The notes under the pieces are model-generated. The model was not told where the DNA came from. It ran no database searches and was given only the letters and a program-made list of their open reading frames with translations. A stretch of 29,378 bases of DNA, taken from Spyradocola merdavium. Its GTDB lineage: Bacteria; Bacillota; Clostridia; Christensenellales; UBA1750. Location: NCBI GenBank assembly GCA_018711265.1, contig DVIM01000021.1:1-29378 (forward strand). The letters are read 5' to 3'. Below, in pieces: positions 7,893 to 15,455 of this stretch. Both the position numbers and the translations under genes were made by a program. Each line of letters begins with the position of its first letter. The stretch's first letter is position 1.

Positions 7893-7908
7893 GCGGAGGA
7901 GAGGGGAG

Positions 7909-8753
7909 ATGACGTTTTCAGAGGGAATGGCGCGCGGCCCGATCGCGATGCTGGAGGGCGCGCCGCGCTGCTTCGCCTCTGGCGCGAATACCGGGACATC
8001 GCCTGGGCGCACGGCCTGCCCTTCTTCGCCACGACGCCCACGCGCCGCGCCAACCGCGCGCGCATGGAGCGCGCAGGCCATGGCCCGGAGCTGATCGCAC
8101 AGAACGTGACCCTGCTGCGCAGCCTCGCGCAGGGCGGGCCGATGTGCGTCGGCGGGCTCATGGGCTGCCGCGGCGACGCCTATACGGGCGAAGGCGCGCT
8201 CCCCCGTCAGGAGGCGCGCGCCTTTCATCGGTGGCAGGCGGAGGCGTTCCGGCGCGCGGGCGCGGACTTCCTCCTGGCGGGAATCCTGCCCACCGCGCCG
8301 GAGGCCCAGGGCATGGCCCAGGCCATGGCCGAAACCGGCCTGCCCTATGTGCTCAGCCTCACGCTCCGCCGGGATGGGCGCTTGGTCGACGGCACGCGCC
8401 TGTGCGACCTGATCCGGGAGACGGACGCCCTCCTGGGCGAAGGGAGGCCCGCGTTTTACATGTCCAACTGCATCCACCCGGACGCGGTCCGCGCGGCGCT
8501 CGACCAGGCGTTCAACCGGTGCGGCGCGGTGCAGGCGCGCTTCCTGGGCGTGCAGGCCAATACCTCGTCCCGCTCCTTTGCGGAGCTGGACGGCGCGGAG
8601 GCGCTGCAGGGCGATGCGCCCGAGCCCTGGGCCGAGGCCCTGCTGCGCCTGCACCGCGCGCACCCCATGCGCCTGCTGGGCGGCTGCTGCGGCACGGACG
8701 GCCGGCACATGGCGGCGCTCGCCGCGCGGCTGACCGCGGAGGCCGGGAATTAG
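7909..8753 (+). pseudogene. Homocysteine S-methyltransferase family gene with an internal deletion/frameshift
   Basis: The start region and body lie in different frames. ATG at 7909, after GGAGGAGAGGGGAG, encodes MTFSEGMARGPIAMLEGA, a normal family N-terminus. After about 7962 that frame turns into unrelated sequence and ends, while a second frame takes up the family sequence from about 7962 (AALLRLWREYRDIA) to TAG at 8753. The second frame carries the zinc cysteines (SNCIHP and GGCCGTD), GGLMGCRGDAYTGEGAL and QANTSSRSFAELDG. From memory of the family about 25-35 residues are absent at the junction, so a deletion of a length not divisible by three is likelier than a one-base error. Intact members transfer a methyl group to homocysteine. 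The gene lies behind the thrC terminator with no clear promoter, and its stop overlaps the kinase stop by 4 nt. Confidence 0.65.
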
Positions 8754-10282
8754 TCCTGCGCCGGCTGCAGGGGCAGCTCAAACCAGAAGGTGCTCCCGCT
8801 CTCGCTGCTCTCCACGCCGAACTGCGCGTTGTGCGCGACCAGGATCTTCTTGACGATGGAAAGGCCCAGACCCGTTCCCACCAGCGCCCGCTGGTGGGAC
8901 TTTTTGTCCACCTTGTAGTAGCGGTCCCAGATGTAGGGCAGGTCCTCCGAAGCGATGCCCTTGCCCGTGTCCAGCACCTCGATGCGGGCAAAGTCCCCCT
9001 TGCGCACCTGGCGCACGCGCACGAGCTTGTCCGGCCCCGTGTAGGCGATGGCGTTGTTGACCAGGTTGTAGAGCACCTGCTGCAGGCGCAGCGCGTCCGC
9101 CAGCACCCAGAGATCCTCCTCCGCCTCCACGCGGATGGTGAAGCCCTCGCTCTGGCAGAGCGCGCCGTAGCGCTGCACCATCTGGCGCACGCTCTCGGTG
9201 AGGTTCAGGGGCTCCGGGTTCATCTCCTGCACGCCGGATTCCAGCTTGGAAAGGTCCAGGATGTCGCGCACGAGCGCGGAGAGATAGCGCGCCTCGTCCA
9301 CGATGACCTGGGCGTTCTCCGGCGTGTTCTCGCTGGGCAGGTCGCGCATCATCTCGGCAAAGCCCTCGATCATGGTCAGCGGCGTGCGCAGGTCGTGGGA
9401 GATGTTGGCCATGAGCTCGCGCCGCAGCTCCTCCGTCTTGCCCAGCTCGGCCGCGGCGTAGTTCAGCGTGTCGGCGAGCTGCGCGGCCTCCAGGTACCCC
9501 GTGCCGGAGAAGTGCGCGTCAAAGTCCCCGTGGCCGAGCTTTTCCGCCTCGCGGCTGATGGAGATGATGGGCTTGGAGACGCGGTCGGAGAGGTAGAAGG
9601 CCAGCGCCGTGGCCAGCACCGCCAGCAGCACCGTGACAAGGGACAGCTGCAGGCGCAGGGTCTGCACCGTCGCGGAGACGGGCGTCAGGGTCGCGTTGAC
9701 CATCAGCAGCACGGTCTGCCCCTGCGCGTTCTCCACGAACTGGAAACAGAGCATGGACTGCACGGTGCTTCCCAGGCGCTGCACAGGCGGCGTGGTGCTG
9801 CTGTCGTGCCACTGCTCGTTTCCCGTGGTCTGCAGCGCGCCGTCGCCCGCCTTTTGCGACAGGGTGAAGCGGCTGAGCACGTCCGTGACCAGGTCGCCGG
9901 GCTCCTCCGCTTTTTGCAGGTAGTAGTCGATCAGGTCCGGAATCCGGACGTTGTGGATGATGCAGGAGGGCGCGACGTGCTTGCGGTAGAGGAGATTCCC
10001 CTCGTCGTCCAGGACGCTGATGCACACGTCGGACCGCATGGCCAGCTCGTCCAGGTCGCTGGCGTAGTCCTCGCTCTCGGCCAGGGAAGTTGTCGCCTCC
10101 GCGAGCGTCTTGGAGACGGCGTTTTTCTTGATGGCGATGTAGAAGTCGTCCAGCAGAACGATCTGGAACAGCCACAGCAGGCCGATCATCGTCAAGGCAA
10201 AGACCCCGAGAACGCTCAGGGTCTTCCAACGGATGCTCACGCGGCCGCGCCGCTGGCGCCGCGCTCTTTTGGTCTTTTTCAT
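8750..10282 (-). CDS. Two-component sensor histidine kinase
   Basis: A 510-residue membrane kinase. Basic N-terminus, first membrane helix about 21-44, an extracellular sensor of about 160 residues, second helix about 213-232, HAMP domain about 233-285, then HisKA with phospho-acceptor His296 in ANISHDLRTPL. The ATPase domain has the N-box Asn406/Asn410 (NLVNNA), G1 DTGKGI (438-443) and G2 GTGLGLS (469-475), all intact. The start at 10282 is chosen because TAGGGAGG, which includes the stop of the response regulator gene, lies just before it; only 7 nt separate the genes, so translation is probably coupled. It should phosphorylate the regulator encoded upstream. The sensor region gives no hint of the signal; architecture resembles the VanS/ResE/PhoR group. 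Confidence 0.95.
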   Translation of the reverse strand: MKKTKRARRQRRGRVSIRWKTLSVLGVFALTMIGLLWLFQIVLLDDFYIAIKKNAVSKTLAEATTSLAESEDYASDLDELAMRSDVCISVLDDEGNLLYRKHVAPSCIIHNVRIPDLIDYYLQKAEEPGDLVTDVLSRFTLSQKAGDGALQTTGNEQWHDSSTTPPVQRLGSTVQSMLCFQFVENAQGQTVLLMVNATLTPVSATVQTLRLQLSLVTVLLAVLATALAFYLSDRVSKPIISISREAEKLGHGDFDAHFSGTGYLEAAQLADTLNYAAAELGKTEELRRELMANISHDLRTPLTMIEGFAEMMRDLPSENTPENAQVIVDEARYLSALVRDILDLSKLESGVQEMNPEPLNLTESVRQMVQRYGALCQSEGFTIRVEAEEDLWVLADALRLQQVLYNLVNNAIAYTGPDKLVRVRQVRKGDFARIEVLDTGKGIASEDLPYIWDRYYKVDKKSHQRALVGTGLGLSIVKKILVAHNAQFGVESSESGSTFWFELPLQPAQD

Positions 10283-10289
10283 GGCCTCC

Positions 10290-10964
10290 CTACGCCTCAA
10301 AGCGGTAGCCCACGCCGCGCATGGTCACGATGCAGCCCGCATACGGCCCAAGGCGCTTGCGCAGGAGTTTGATGTGGGTGTCCAGGGTGCGCTCGTCCCC
10401 GGTGAAGTCGTATCCCCAGACCTCGCAGATCAGCTTCTCCCGCGTGAGCGCGATGTTGCGGTTCCGCACGAGGAAGAACAGCAGCTCGTACTCCTTGGGC
10501 GAAAGGTCCACGCGCTTGCCGTCCACGGTGAGCTTGCGCGCGGTGAAATCCACGCACAGCCCGCCGTGCAGGAACACGTCCGGCTGCACGGGCCCTGCGG
10601 CGCTGGACGTGCGCTTGCGGATGGCCGCAATGCGCATCATCAGCTCCCGGGGCGAGAAGGGCTTGGACACGTAGTCGTCCACGCCCAGGGAAAAGCCGTG
10701 GATGCGGTCCAGTTCCTCGCTGCGGGCCGAGAGCATGATCACCGGCGCGCTGGAAAAGGCGCGCAGGCTGCGCACGGCGTCAAAGCCGTCCATCTCCGGC
10801 ATCATGATGTCCATGATGATCATGTCGTAGGACTCGCGGCGGCACTTTTCGATGGCCTGCGCGCCGTTTTCCGCCTCGTCCACAACATAGCCTTCATAGA
10901 CCGCATATTTCCGAATCAGCTCGCGGATGCGCGCCTCGTCGTCCACAACCAGGATCTTGGGCAT
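10290..10964 (-). CDS. OmpR/PhoB-type response regulator
   Basis: A 224-residue DNA-binding regulator. The receiver domain (about 1-115) has the acidic pair Asp8/Asp9, phospho-acceptor Asp52 in IIMDIMMPEMDG, and a Lys in DYVSKPF. The C-terminal winged helix ends TLDTHIKLLRKRL...TMRGVGYRFE. The start at 10964 gives MPKILVVDDE after AGAGGTGG; the longer open frame adds 12 residues without family support. It is first of a two-gene operon with the kinase at 8750-10282. Targets unknown. Confidence 0.95.
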   Translation of the reverse strand: MPKILVVDDEARIRELIRKYAVYEGYVVDEAENGAQAIEKCRRESYDMIIMDIMMPEMDGFDAVRSLRAFSSAPVIMLSARSEELDRIHGFSLGVDDYVSKPFSPRELMMRIAAIRKRTSSAAGPVQPDVFLHGGLCVDFTARKLTVDGKRVDLSPKEYELLFFLVRNRNIALTREKLICEVWGYDFTGDERTLDTHIKLLRKRLGPYAGCIVTMRGVGYRFEA

Positions 10965-10999
10965 GTTTCCACCTCTTTTGACGATTTCTTCTTCCTCCA

Positions 11000-11031
11000 A
11001 GTATACGGCCCGTATTTGATGGGTATGTGAA
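11000..11031 (-). promoter_or_regulatory. Possible promoter of the two-component operon
   Basis: On the minus strand TATACT (11000-11005) lies about 36 nt before the regulator start. The best upstream hexamer, TTCACA (11026-11031), has a long 20-nt spacer, so the -35 assignment is weak. Confidence 0.35.
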
Positions 11032-11066
11032 CAAAGAAAAAAGTTTGAAGAATGTTTACAAGCAAT

Positions 11067-11103
11067 CGCGCCGCCCCCTCCGGATTTGGGAGAGAGCGGC
11101 GCG
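11067..11103 (-). terminator. Hairpin after the AAC(3)-like gene, probable terminator
   Basis: Arms CGCGCCGC (11067-11074) and GCGGCGCG (11096-11103), extended by CCCTCC against GGGAGAG, lie 6 nt after the stop of the gene at 11109-11861. The T run on the minus strand is poor. Confidence 0.55.
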
Positions 11104-11108
11104 GGTTT

Positions 11109-11861
11109 TCATTGGGGTCTGGGCATTCCGAAGAGGAAGGGGTCGTCTTGGAGGACGCGGAGCAGAACGTCCGCGGATTTCCGGCAGGAGACGATGCGCA
11201 CCGTGGCGGCGCCCAGGCGCGCCTTGCGCATGGCGCCCTCGCGCAGGAGCAGGTCCTCCGCCTTGGGGAAGAGCTGGGAGGAGTCCGCCATGTGCGGGGC
11301 AAAATTCCCGATCACGCGCGGCCCCTCTGGCGGGACGATGACAAGGCGCAGCGGATGCTCCGTGTCCACGCGCTCGGGCACGTTCGCCCATTCCTCCACG
11401 CCGTGGAAAAAGGTCATGCGGTTGAGCTCCACGCCGACGAGCAGCGCGTAGGCGTCCCGGTCGTAGAGCCGGCCCCAGGCGGAGCCGCGCGCGCAGGGCG
11501 TGTGGCAGTTTTCGTCCCCGCGGACGAAAGCCTCCGCGTCCGCGCCATAGGCCGCGACCGAGTGCGTCGGGTGCCAGGAGCGGTGCACGCCCGGGCGCTT
11601 GCGGAAGAGCTCCGGCAGGATGCCCACGCAGACGGGGCTCTCCAGCACGTCATAGACGGGCTGGCGCTTGCCCACGGTGGCCCAGGTGTGCGTCGGCAGC
11701 ACCACCAGGCCGTCGGAGAAGTGCTCCGTCAGCGCGTCCAGCAGGGTGTCGGCCCCGTTTTCCATGGGGCCGAGGCTCTTGCAGGAGGAGTGCATCAGCA
11801 CCGTCGCATTCGAGGGGAGCAGGGCCCGGAGCTCCTGAAGCAGGCTGGCCTTGGTGTGCAT
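11109..11861 (-). CDS. AAC(3)-family N-acetyltransferase
   Basis: A 250-residue protein of the aminoglycoside 3-N-acetyltransferase fold. Family marks are MHSSCKSLGPMENGADTLLDAL near the N-terminus, LVVLPTHTW, HRSWHPTHSVAAYG near residue 95, TPCARGSAWGRLYD and LLVGVELNRMTFFHGVEE, which carries the His-Glu active-site region. Known members acetylate amine groups of aminoglycosides using acetyl-CoA, but many chromosomal relatives (YokD- or FrbF-like) have other substrates. It is second in an operon, starting 6 nt after the stop of the SDR gene with AAGGAGT upstream. Pairing with an SDR in an anaerobe argues for a metabolic or natural-product amine substrate rather than resistance, but this is inference; resistance cannot be excluded. 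Confidence 0.9.
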   Translation of the reverse strand: MHTKASLLQELRALLPSNATVLMHSSCKSLGPMENGADTLLDALTEHFSDGLVVLPTHTWATVGKRQPVYDVLESPVCVGILPELFRKRPGVHRSWHPTHSVAAYGADAEAFVRGDENCHTPCARGSAWGRLYDRDAYALLVGVELNRMTFFHGVEEWANVPERVDTEHPLRLVIVPPEGPRVIGNFAPHMADSSQLFPKAEDLLLREGAMRKARLGAATVRIVSCRKSADVLLRVLQDDPFLFGMPRPQ

Positions 11862-11867
11862 GGGGTG

Positions 11868-12710
11868 TTACTCCTTTTCCTCGTTGTCCTTGACCATCTG
11901 CATGGCCTTTTCGTACTGCGCCTGCTTCCACTCCTCGCGCACCCAGGGGATCTTGTCGTATCCCTCGAGCATGCCGGGCAGGATCAGGCCGCCGTCCACG
12001 CGCACGGTGATGCCGGTGATGTAGGAGGCGTTCTCGCTGGCCAGGAAGGCGACGACCTCGCCGTTTTCGCGCGGGGTGCCCACGCGGTGCAGCGGGATGG
12101 ACTCCTTGACAAAGGGCGAGAGGACCTTGTCGTTCTTGGGGACCCAGGTCGCGCCCGGGGCCACGCAGTTGACGCGGATGTTGTAGGCGGAAAGGTCCAG
12201 CGCCATGGACTCGGTCGCGCGCTTGACGCAGGCCTTGAAGCCGCCGTAGAGGTAGTCGTCGGGGTAGGCCATCTCCGCGCGGGAGCTGGTGATGAAGATG
12301 ATGCTGCCCTCGATCTTGTCGGCAACCATGTGCCGGGCCGCAGCGCCCGCGCACAGGATGTAGTTGCGGAAATTGACGGTGTAGACCTCGTCCACGCTCT
12401 CGGGGGTCACGGTCAGCACGCTGCCGCGGAAGCCGCCGTTGCCGGCGTTGCAGACCATCAGGTCCAGCCTTCCGCCCAGGTCCTTGTGCGCCTGGTCCAC
12501 GATCTGCTGCGGGACCTCGGGCTTCTCCAGGCTCGCCTGGTAGATGAAGCACTTGCGGCCCAGCTTTTCGATCTCCTTCTGCGTCTCCACGGCGCCGTCC
12601 TTGCGGGAATTGTAGGTGATGGCGACGTCGTAGCCGTGCTCGGCGAGAACGATGGCGATGCCCTGTCCGATGTTGTGGCTTCCGCCGGTGACCAATGCCG
12701 TCTTGTTCAT
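11868..12710 (-). CDS. Short-chain dehydrogenase/reductase, SDR family
   Basis: A 280-residue NAD(P)-dependent oxidoreductase. The cofactor motif is TGGSHNIGQGIA (8-19), CNAGN (87-91) follows, and the catalytic set is Ser142/143 (ITSSR), Tyr155 and Lys159 (YGGFK). The end of the Rossmann domain reads VDGGLILPGM, and a tail of about 35 residues rich in charged residues follows, longer than in FabG. ATG at 12708-12710 follows AGGAGG at about 12 nt. It is the first gene of an operon with the AAC(3)-like acetyltransferase and is driven from an inverted-repeat-rich promoter shared back-to-back with the lactonase. Substrate unknown; sugar or polyol oxidation would fit the neighbours but is inference. 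Confidence 0.92.
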   Translation of the reverse strand: MNKTALVTGGSHNIGQGIAIVLAEHGYDVAITYNSRKDGAVETQKEIEKLGRKCFIYQASLEKPEVPQQIVDQAHKDLGGRLDLMVCNAGNGGFRGSVLTVTPESVDEVYTVNFRNYILCAGAAARHMVADKIEGSIIFITSSRAEMAYPDDYLYGGFKACVKRATESMALDLSAYNIRVNCVAPGATWVPKNDKVLSPFVKESIPLHRVGTPRENGEVVAFLASENASYITGITVRVDGGLILPGMLEGYDKIPWVREEWKQAQYEKAMQMVKDNEEKE

Positions 12711-12744
12711 GTGAAAATCGACCTCCTGCCATGCGCAGATTTGT

Positions 12745-12759
12745 ATTTGTGGCACAAAT
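12745..12759. promoter_or_regulatory. 15-bp perfect palindrome at the SDR transcription start, candidate operator
   Basis: ATTTGTG-G-CACAAAT lies just downstream of the SDR -10 box, where the transcript should begin. The half-site ATTTGTG recurs at 12789-12795, next to the SDR -35 box, so a repressor could bracket the promoter. Confidence 0.6.
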
Positions 12760-12761
12760 TC

Positions 12762-12789
12762 AGTATAGCATACTTTGCCCCAAAGTCAA
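12762..12789 (-). promoter_or_regulatory. Promoter of the SDR / AAC(3) operon
   Basis: On the minus strand TTGACT (12784-12789), a 16-nt spacer and TATACT (12762-12767) with an extended TGC before the -10 box. Confidence 0.8.
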
Positions 12790-12795
12790 TTTGTG

Positions 12796-12823
12796 ATTTC
12801 AACGCGGCCAAGGCGGTTGAAAT
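12796..12823. promoter_or_regulatory. Inverted repeat over the -35 box of the lactonase promoter
   Basis: ATTTCAAC (12796-12803) and GTTGAAAT (12816-12823) form 8-bp arms with a 12-nt spacer. The right arm covers the lactonase -35 hexamer, so a bound protein would block or steer polymerase there. It lies between two divergent promoters. Confidence 0.55.
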
Positions 12824-12844
12824 TCGCAGGGTTTTTGCTATAAT
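12817..12844 (+). promoter_or_regulatory. Promoter of the lactonase gene
   Basis: TTGAAA (12817-12822), a 16-nt spacer and consensus TATAAT (12839-12844) with an extended TGC, about 52 nt before the start codon. Confidence 0.8.
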
Positions 12845-12896
12845 GGGACCATAGGCCCACAGAACACAGAAAGGATCAAGGGAGGAAAGAATCATT

Positions 12897-13946
12897 ATGT
12901 CCAAGTGCATCGCCTATATCGGCACCTATTCCAAGGGAGAAAACGGCGGCATCTTCCGCGTGGAGATCGACGACCAGACCGGGGACCTCGCGGTACTGGA
13001 CACGCTGGATGTCGAGAACCCCTCGCACCTGGCCCTTTCGCCGGATGGAAAGTTCCTCTACGCCGCGTCGGAGACCGGAAAGTTCCGGGATCAGCTCGGC
13101 GGCGCGGTGGCCGCCTGCGCCGTGGACGCGCAGGGCAAGCTCTCCCTGCTCAACATGGAGGGCACCGAGGGCGTCGCGCCCTGCTACGTCGCCGTCGCGC
13201 CCGACGGCAAGTTCGTCTACGCCGCAAACTACGGCCAGGGAACGGCCACGGTCTTTGCCACGGAGGCGGACGGCAGTTTGAAGGAAGACCCGATGATCGT
13301 CGCCCACCAGGGCAAGGGCGCCAATCCCCAGCGGCAGGAGCGGCCGCACGTCCACATCACCCGCGTCACGCCCGACGGAAAGTACCTGGCCGTCTGCGAC
13401 CTGGGCATCGACGCGGTGGTGCTCTACCCCCTGTGCGCGGCCTGCGGCGTGGACAAGAACCGCGGCTCCTTCGTGCGCACGCCCGACGGCGACGGCCCCC
13501 GCCACATCGAGTTCTCCAAGGACGGAAAGTACGCCTACGTCGTCACCGAGATGGGCTGCACCGTGCGCGCCTACGCCTACGAGGACGGCCGCATGACCTT
13601 CCTTTCCGCCATCTCCACCCTGCCCGAGGACTTTGACGGGCAGAACATCGACGCGGCCATCCACTTTGCGCCCGACGGCAAGACCCTGGTCGCCTCCAAC
13701 CGCGGCCACGACAGCCTGACCCTGCTGGACGTCGACGGCGGCGAGATGCGCGTCCGCCAGATCGTCAAGGTCGGCGGCAAGACCCCGCGCGAGTTCGCCT
13801 ACACCGCAAACGGCAAGTTCGTCTTTGTCTGCAACCAGGACAGCGCCGACATCACGGTGCTCGCGGCCGACGAGGCGGGCAACCTGACCCTCACCGACAA
13901 GAAGTACGACCTGCCCAAGCCCGTCTGCCTGATCTGGAAGAACTGA
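12897..13946 (+). CDS. Lactonase family beta-propeller protein (6-phosphogluconolactonase-like)
   Basis: A 349-residue seven-bladed propeller of the YbhE/Pgl-type lactonase family, which opens sugar lactones. Repeating blade motifs such as LSPDGKFLYAAS, VAPDGKFVYAANYGQGTATV, VTPDGKYLAVCDLG, FSKDGKYAYVV and FAPDGKTLVASNRGHDSL occur about every 50 residues. The conserved RPHVHITRV and GDGPRHIEF segments carry the likely active-site His and Arg residues. Length agrees with the family. ATG follows GGAGGAAAG at 11 nt. It is divergent from the SDR/AAC(3) operon and may share its control. No zwf or gnd is nearby, so 6-phosphogluconolactone is only one possible substrate. Confidence 0.93.
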   Translation: MSKCIAYIGTYSKGENGGIFRVEIDDQTGDLAVLDTLDVENPSHLALSPDGKFLYAASETGKFRDQLGGAVAACAVDAQGKLSLLNMEGTEGVAPCYVAVAPDGKFVYAANYGQGTATVFATEADGSLKEDPMIVAHQGKGANPQRQERPHVHITRVTPDGKYLAVCDLGIDAVVLYPLCAACGVDKNRGSFVRTPDGDGPRHIEFSKDGKYAYVVTEMGCTVRAYAYEDGRMTFLSAISTLPEDFDGQNIDAAIHFAPDGKTLVASNRGHDSLTLLDVDGGEMRVRQIVKVGGKTPREFAYTANGKFVFVCNQDSADITVLAADEAGNLTLTDKKYDLPKPVCLIWKN

Positions 13947-13954
13947 TCTCCCGG

Positions 13955-14003
13955 CAAAAAATAGGCGGCCCTGGCTCCGGATTTCTCCGGGGCCGGGGCC
14001 GCC
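13955..14003. terminator. Bidirectional terminator between the lactonase gene and purA
   Basis: Long imperfect GC hairpin, arms from GGCGGCCC (13964) to GGGCCGCC (14003). On the minus strand TATTTTTT follows, a strong terminator for purA; on the plus strand the T run is weak. Confidence 0.8.
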
Positions 14004-14019
14004 TGCGTGTTTCTGAAAC

Positions 14020-15342
14020 TCAGCGGTAGAGGATGCTCTCGCGCGCGGGGCCGTTGCTCACCATGGAGATGCGCACGCCGATCTGCTCCTCGATGTATTC
14101 GACGTAGCGGCGCGCGTTCGCCGGCAGGTCCTTGTAGGCGCGGATGTGCGAGATGTCGCACTTCCAGCCGGGGAGCTTCTCGATGACGGGCTTGCACTTC
14201 TCCAGCAGCGGCGTCACCGGGAAGGCGTCGATGCGCCGGCCGTCCAGCTCGTAGGCCGCGCAGACCGGGATCTCGTCCAGGTATCCCAGCACGTCGATGT
14301 TCGTCAGGGCGACCTCGGTGGCGCCCTGCATCATGCAGCCATAGCGCGTGGCGACCGCGTCGAACCAGCCCACGCGGCGCGGGCGGCCGGTCGTGGCGCC
14401 GTATTCGCCCTTGTCGCCGCCGCGGCGGCGCAGCTCTTCGGCCTGAACCGGGTCCAGAATCTCGGAGACGAACGCGCCCGCGCCCACCGCCGAGGAGTAG
14501 GCCTTGACCACGGTGATGACGTCGGAAATCGCGTAGGGCGGGATGCCCGCGCCCACGCAGGCAAAGCCCGCCAGGGGCGAGGAGGAGGTCACCATGGGAT
14601 AGATGCCGTTGTCCGTGTCCTTGAGGGAGCCGAGCTGGCCCTCGAGCAGGATCTGCTTGCCCTCGCGGATGCACTGGTGCAGGAAGGAGGCCACGTCCCC
14701 GACCAGGGGCCGGAGCCGGTCGCGGAAGGAGACGAGGTAGTCGAACAGCTCCTTGGGATCGATGGGGGAGAAGAGCTTCTTCTCCGCCTCGGACCGCGGC
14801 TCGCGCCGGTCGATGTGGTAGATGTCCGTAAGCTGCGCGTTCTTCAGCGCCGCGATCTCCTGCAGGTGCTCCAGGAGCAGGTCGTCGTGGAAGATCTCGC
14901 AGACCTGGATGCCCTTTTTCATCACCTTGTCGGAGTAGAAGGGCGCGATGCCGGACTTCGTGGAGCCGTAGGCCTTGTCCGCCAGGCGCATTTCCTCCAG
15001 GGTGTCGAACTGAATGTGGTAGGGCATCAGCACGTGCGCCCGGTCAGAGATGAGGAGCTTGGGGGTGGGCACGCCCTTGGAGAGGACCTCCTCGTCCAGC
15101 TCGCGGAAGAGCTTGTCCAGGTCCAGCGCCACGCCCTGCCCGATGACGTTGACCGCATGGGGGTTGAACACGCCGCTGGGCAGCAGGTGCAGCGCAGCGC
15201 GCCCGTATTCGTTGATGATGGTGTGGCCGGCATTCGCGCCGCCCTGGAAGCGGACGACGACGTCGGACTGGGCGCCGAGCATGTCCGTGATCTTGCCCTT
15301 GCCCTCGTCACCCCAGTTGCCGCCAACAATCGCTCGAACCAT
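14020..15342 (-). CDS. purA: Adenylosuccinate synthetase
   Basis: A 440-residue enzyme that joins IMP and aspartate using GTP to give adenylosuccinate, the first committed step to AMP. Clear marks are the GTP-binding GNWGDEGKGK (8-17), VVRFQGGANAGHT, the GSTKSGIAPFYSDK switch region, SSPLAGFACVGAGIPP, GATTGRPRRVGWFD and the TNIDVL segment. Length is about normal. The ATG at 15342 follows AGGAGG at 7 nt and the gene has its own promoter. Monocistronic; no other purine genes nearby. Confidence 0.97.
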   Translation of the reverse strand: MVRAIVGGNWGDEGKGKITDMLGAQSDVVVRFQGGANAGHTIINEYGRAALHLLPSGVFNPHAVNVIGQGVALDLDKLFRELDEEVLSKGVPTPKLLISDRAHVLMPYHIQFDTLEEMRLADKAYGSTKSGIAPFYSDKVMKKGIQVCEIFHDDLLLEHLQEIAALKNAQLTDIYHIDRREPRSEAEKKLFSPIDPKELFDYLVSFRDRLRPLVGDVASFLHQCIREGKQILLEGQLGSLKDTDNGIYPMVTSSSPLAGFACVGAGIPPYAISDVITVVKAYSSAVGAGAFVSEILDPVQAEELRRRGGDKGEYGATTGRPRRVGWFDAVATRYGCMMQGATEVALTNIDVLGYLDEIPVCAAYELDGRRIDAFPVTPLLEKCKPVIEKLPGWKCDISHIRAYKDLPANARRYVEYIEEQIGVRISMVSNGPARESILYR

Positions 15343-15386
15343 GGTGAAACCTCCTAACGTAAAGGGAAAGAAAATCCAACTTTATT

Positions 15387-15415
15387 ATGATAAAGCACAG
15401 CGCGCGGGAAATCAA
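15387..15415 (-). promoter_or_regulatory. Promoter of purA
   Basis: On the minus strand TTGATT (15410-15415), a 17-nt spacer and TATCAT (15387-15392), about 45 nt before the start. No purine riboswitch is apparent; the leader is too short for one. Confidence 0.65.
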
Positions 15416-15455
15416 GAAAAAATCCGGAAAAATCTCTCGCCGCGGCTGCGGCGGG

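Noticed and set aside
7851..7960. TTG-started extension of the homocysteine methyltransferase frame
   Set aside because: It would read through the thrC terminator hairpin and encodes a sequence unlike the family; the family N-terminus is instead in the frame from ATG 7909.
8144..10372. Very long open frame on the plus strand (about 740 codons) through the methyltransferase and kinase region
   Set aside because: It is a shadow frame produced by GC-rich codon usage; the opposite-strand kinase has full domain structure and the plus frame has low-complexity composition without motifs.
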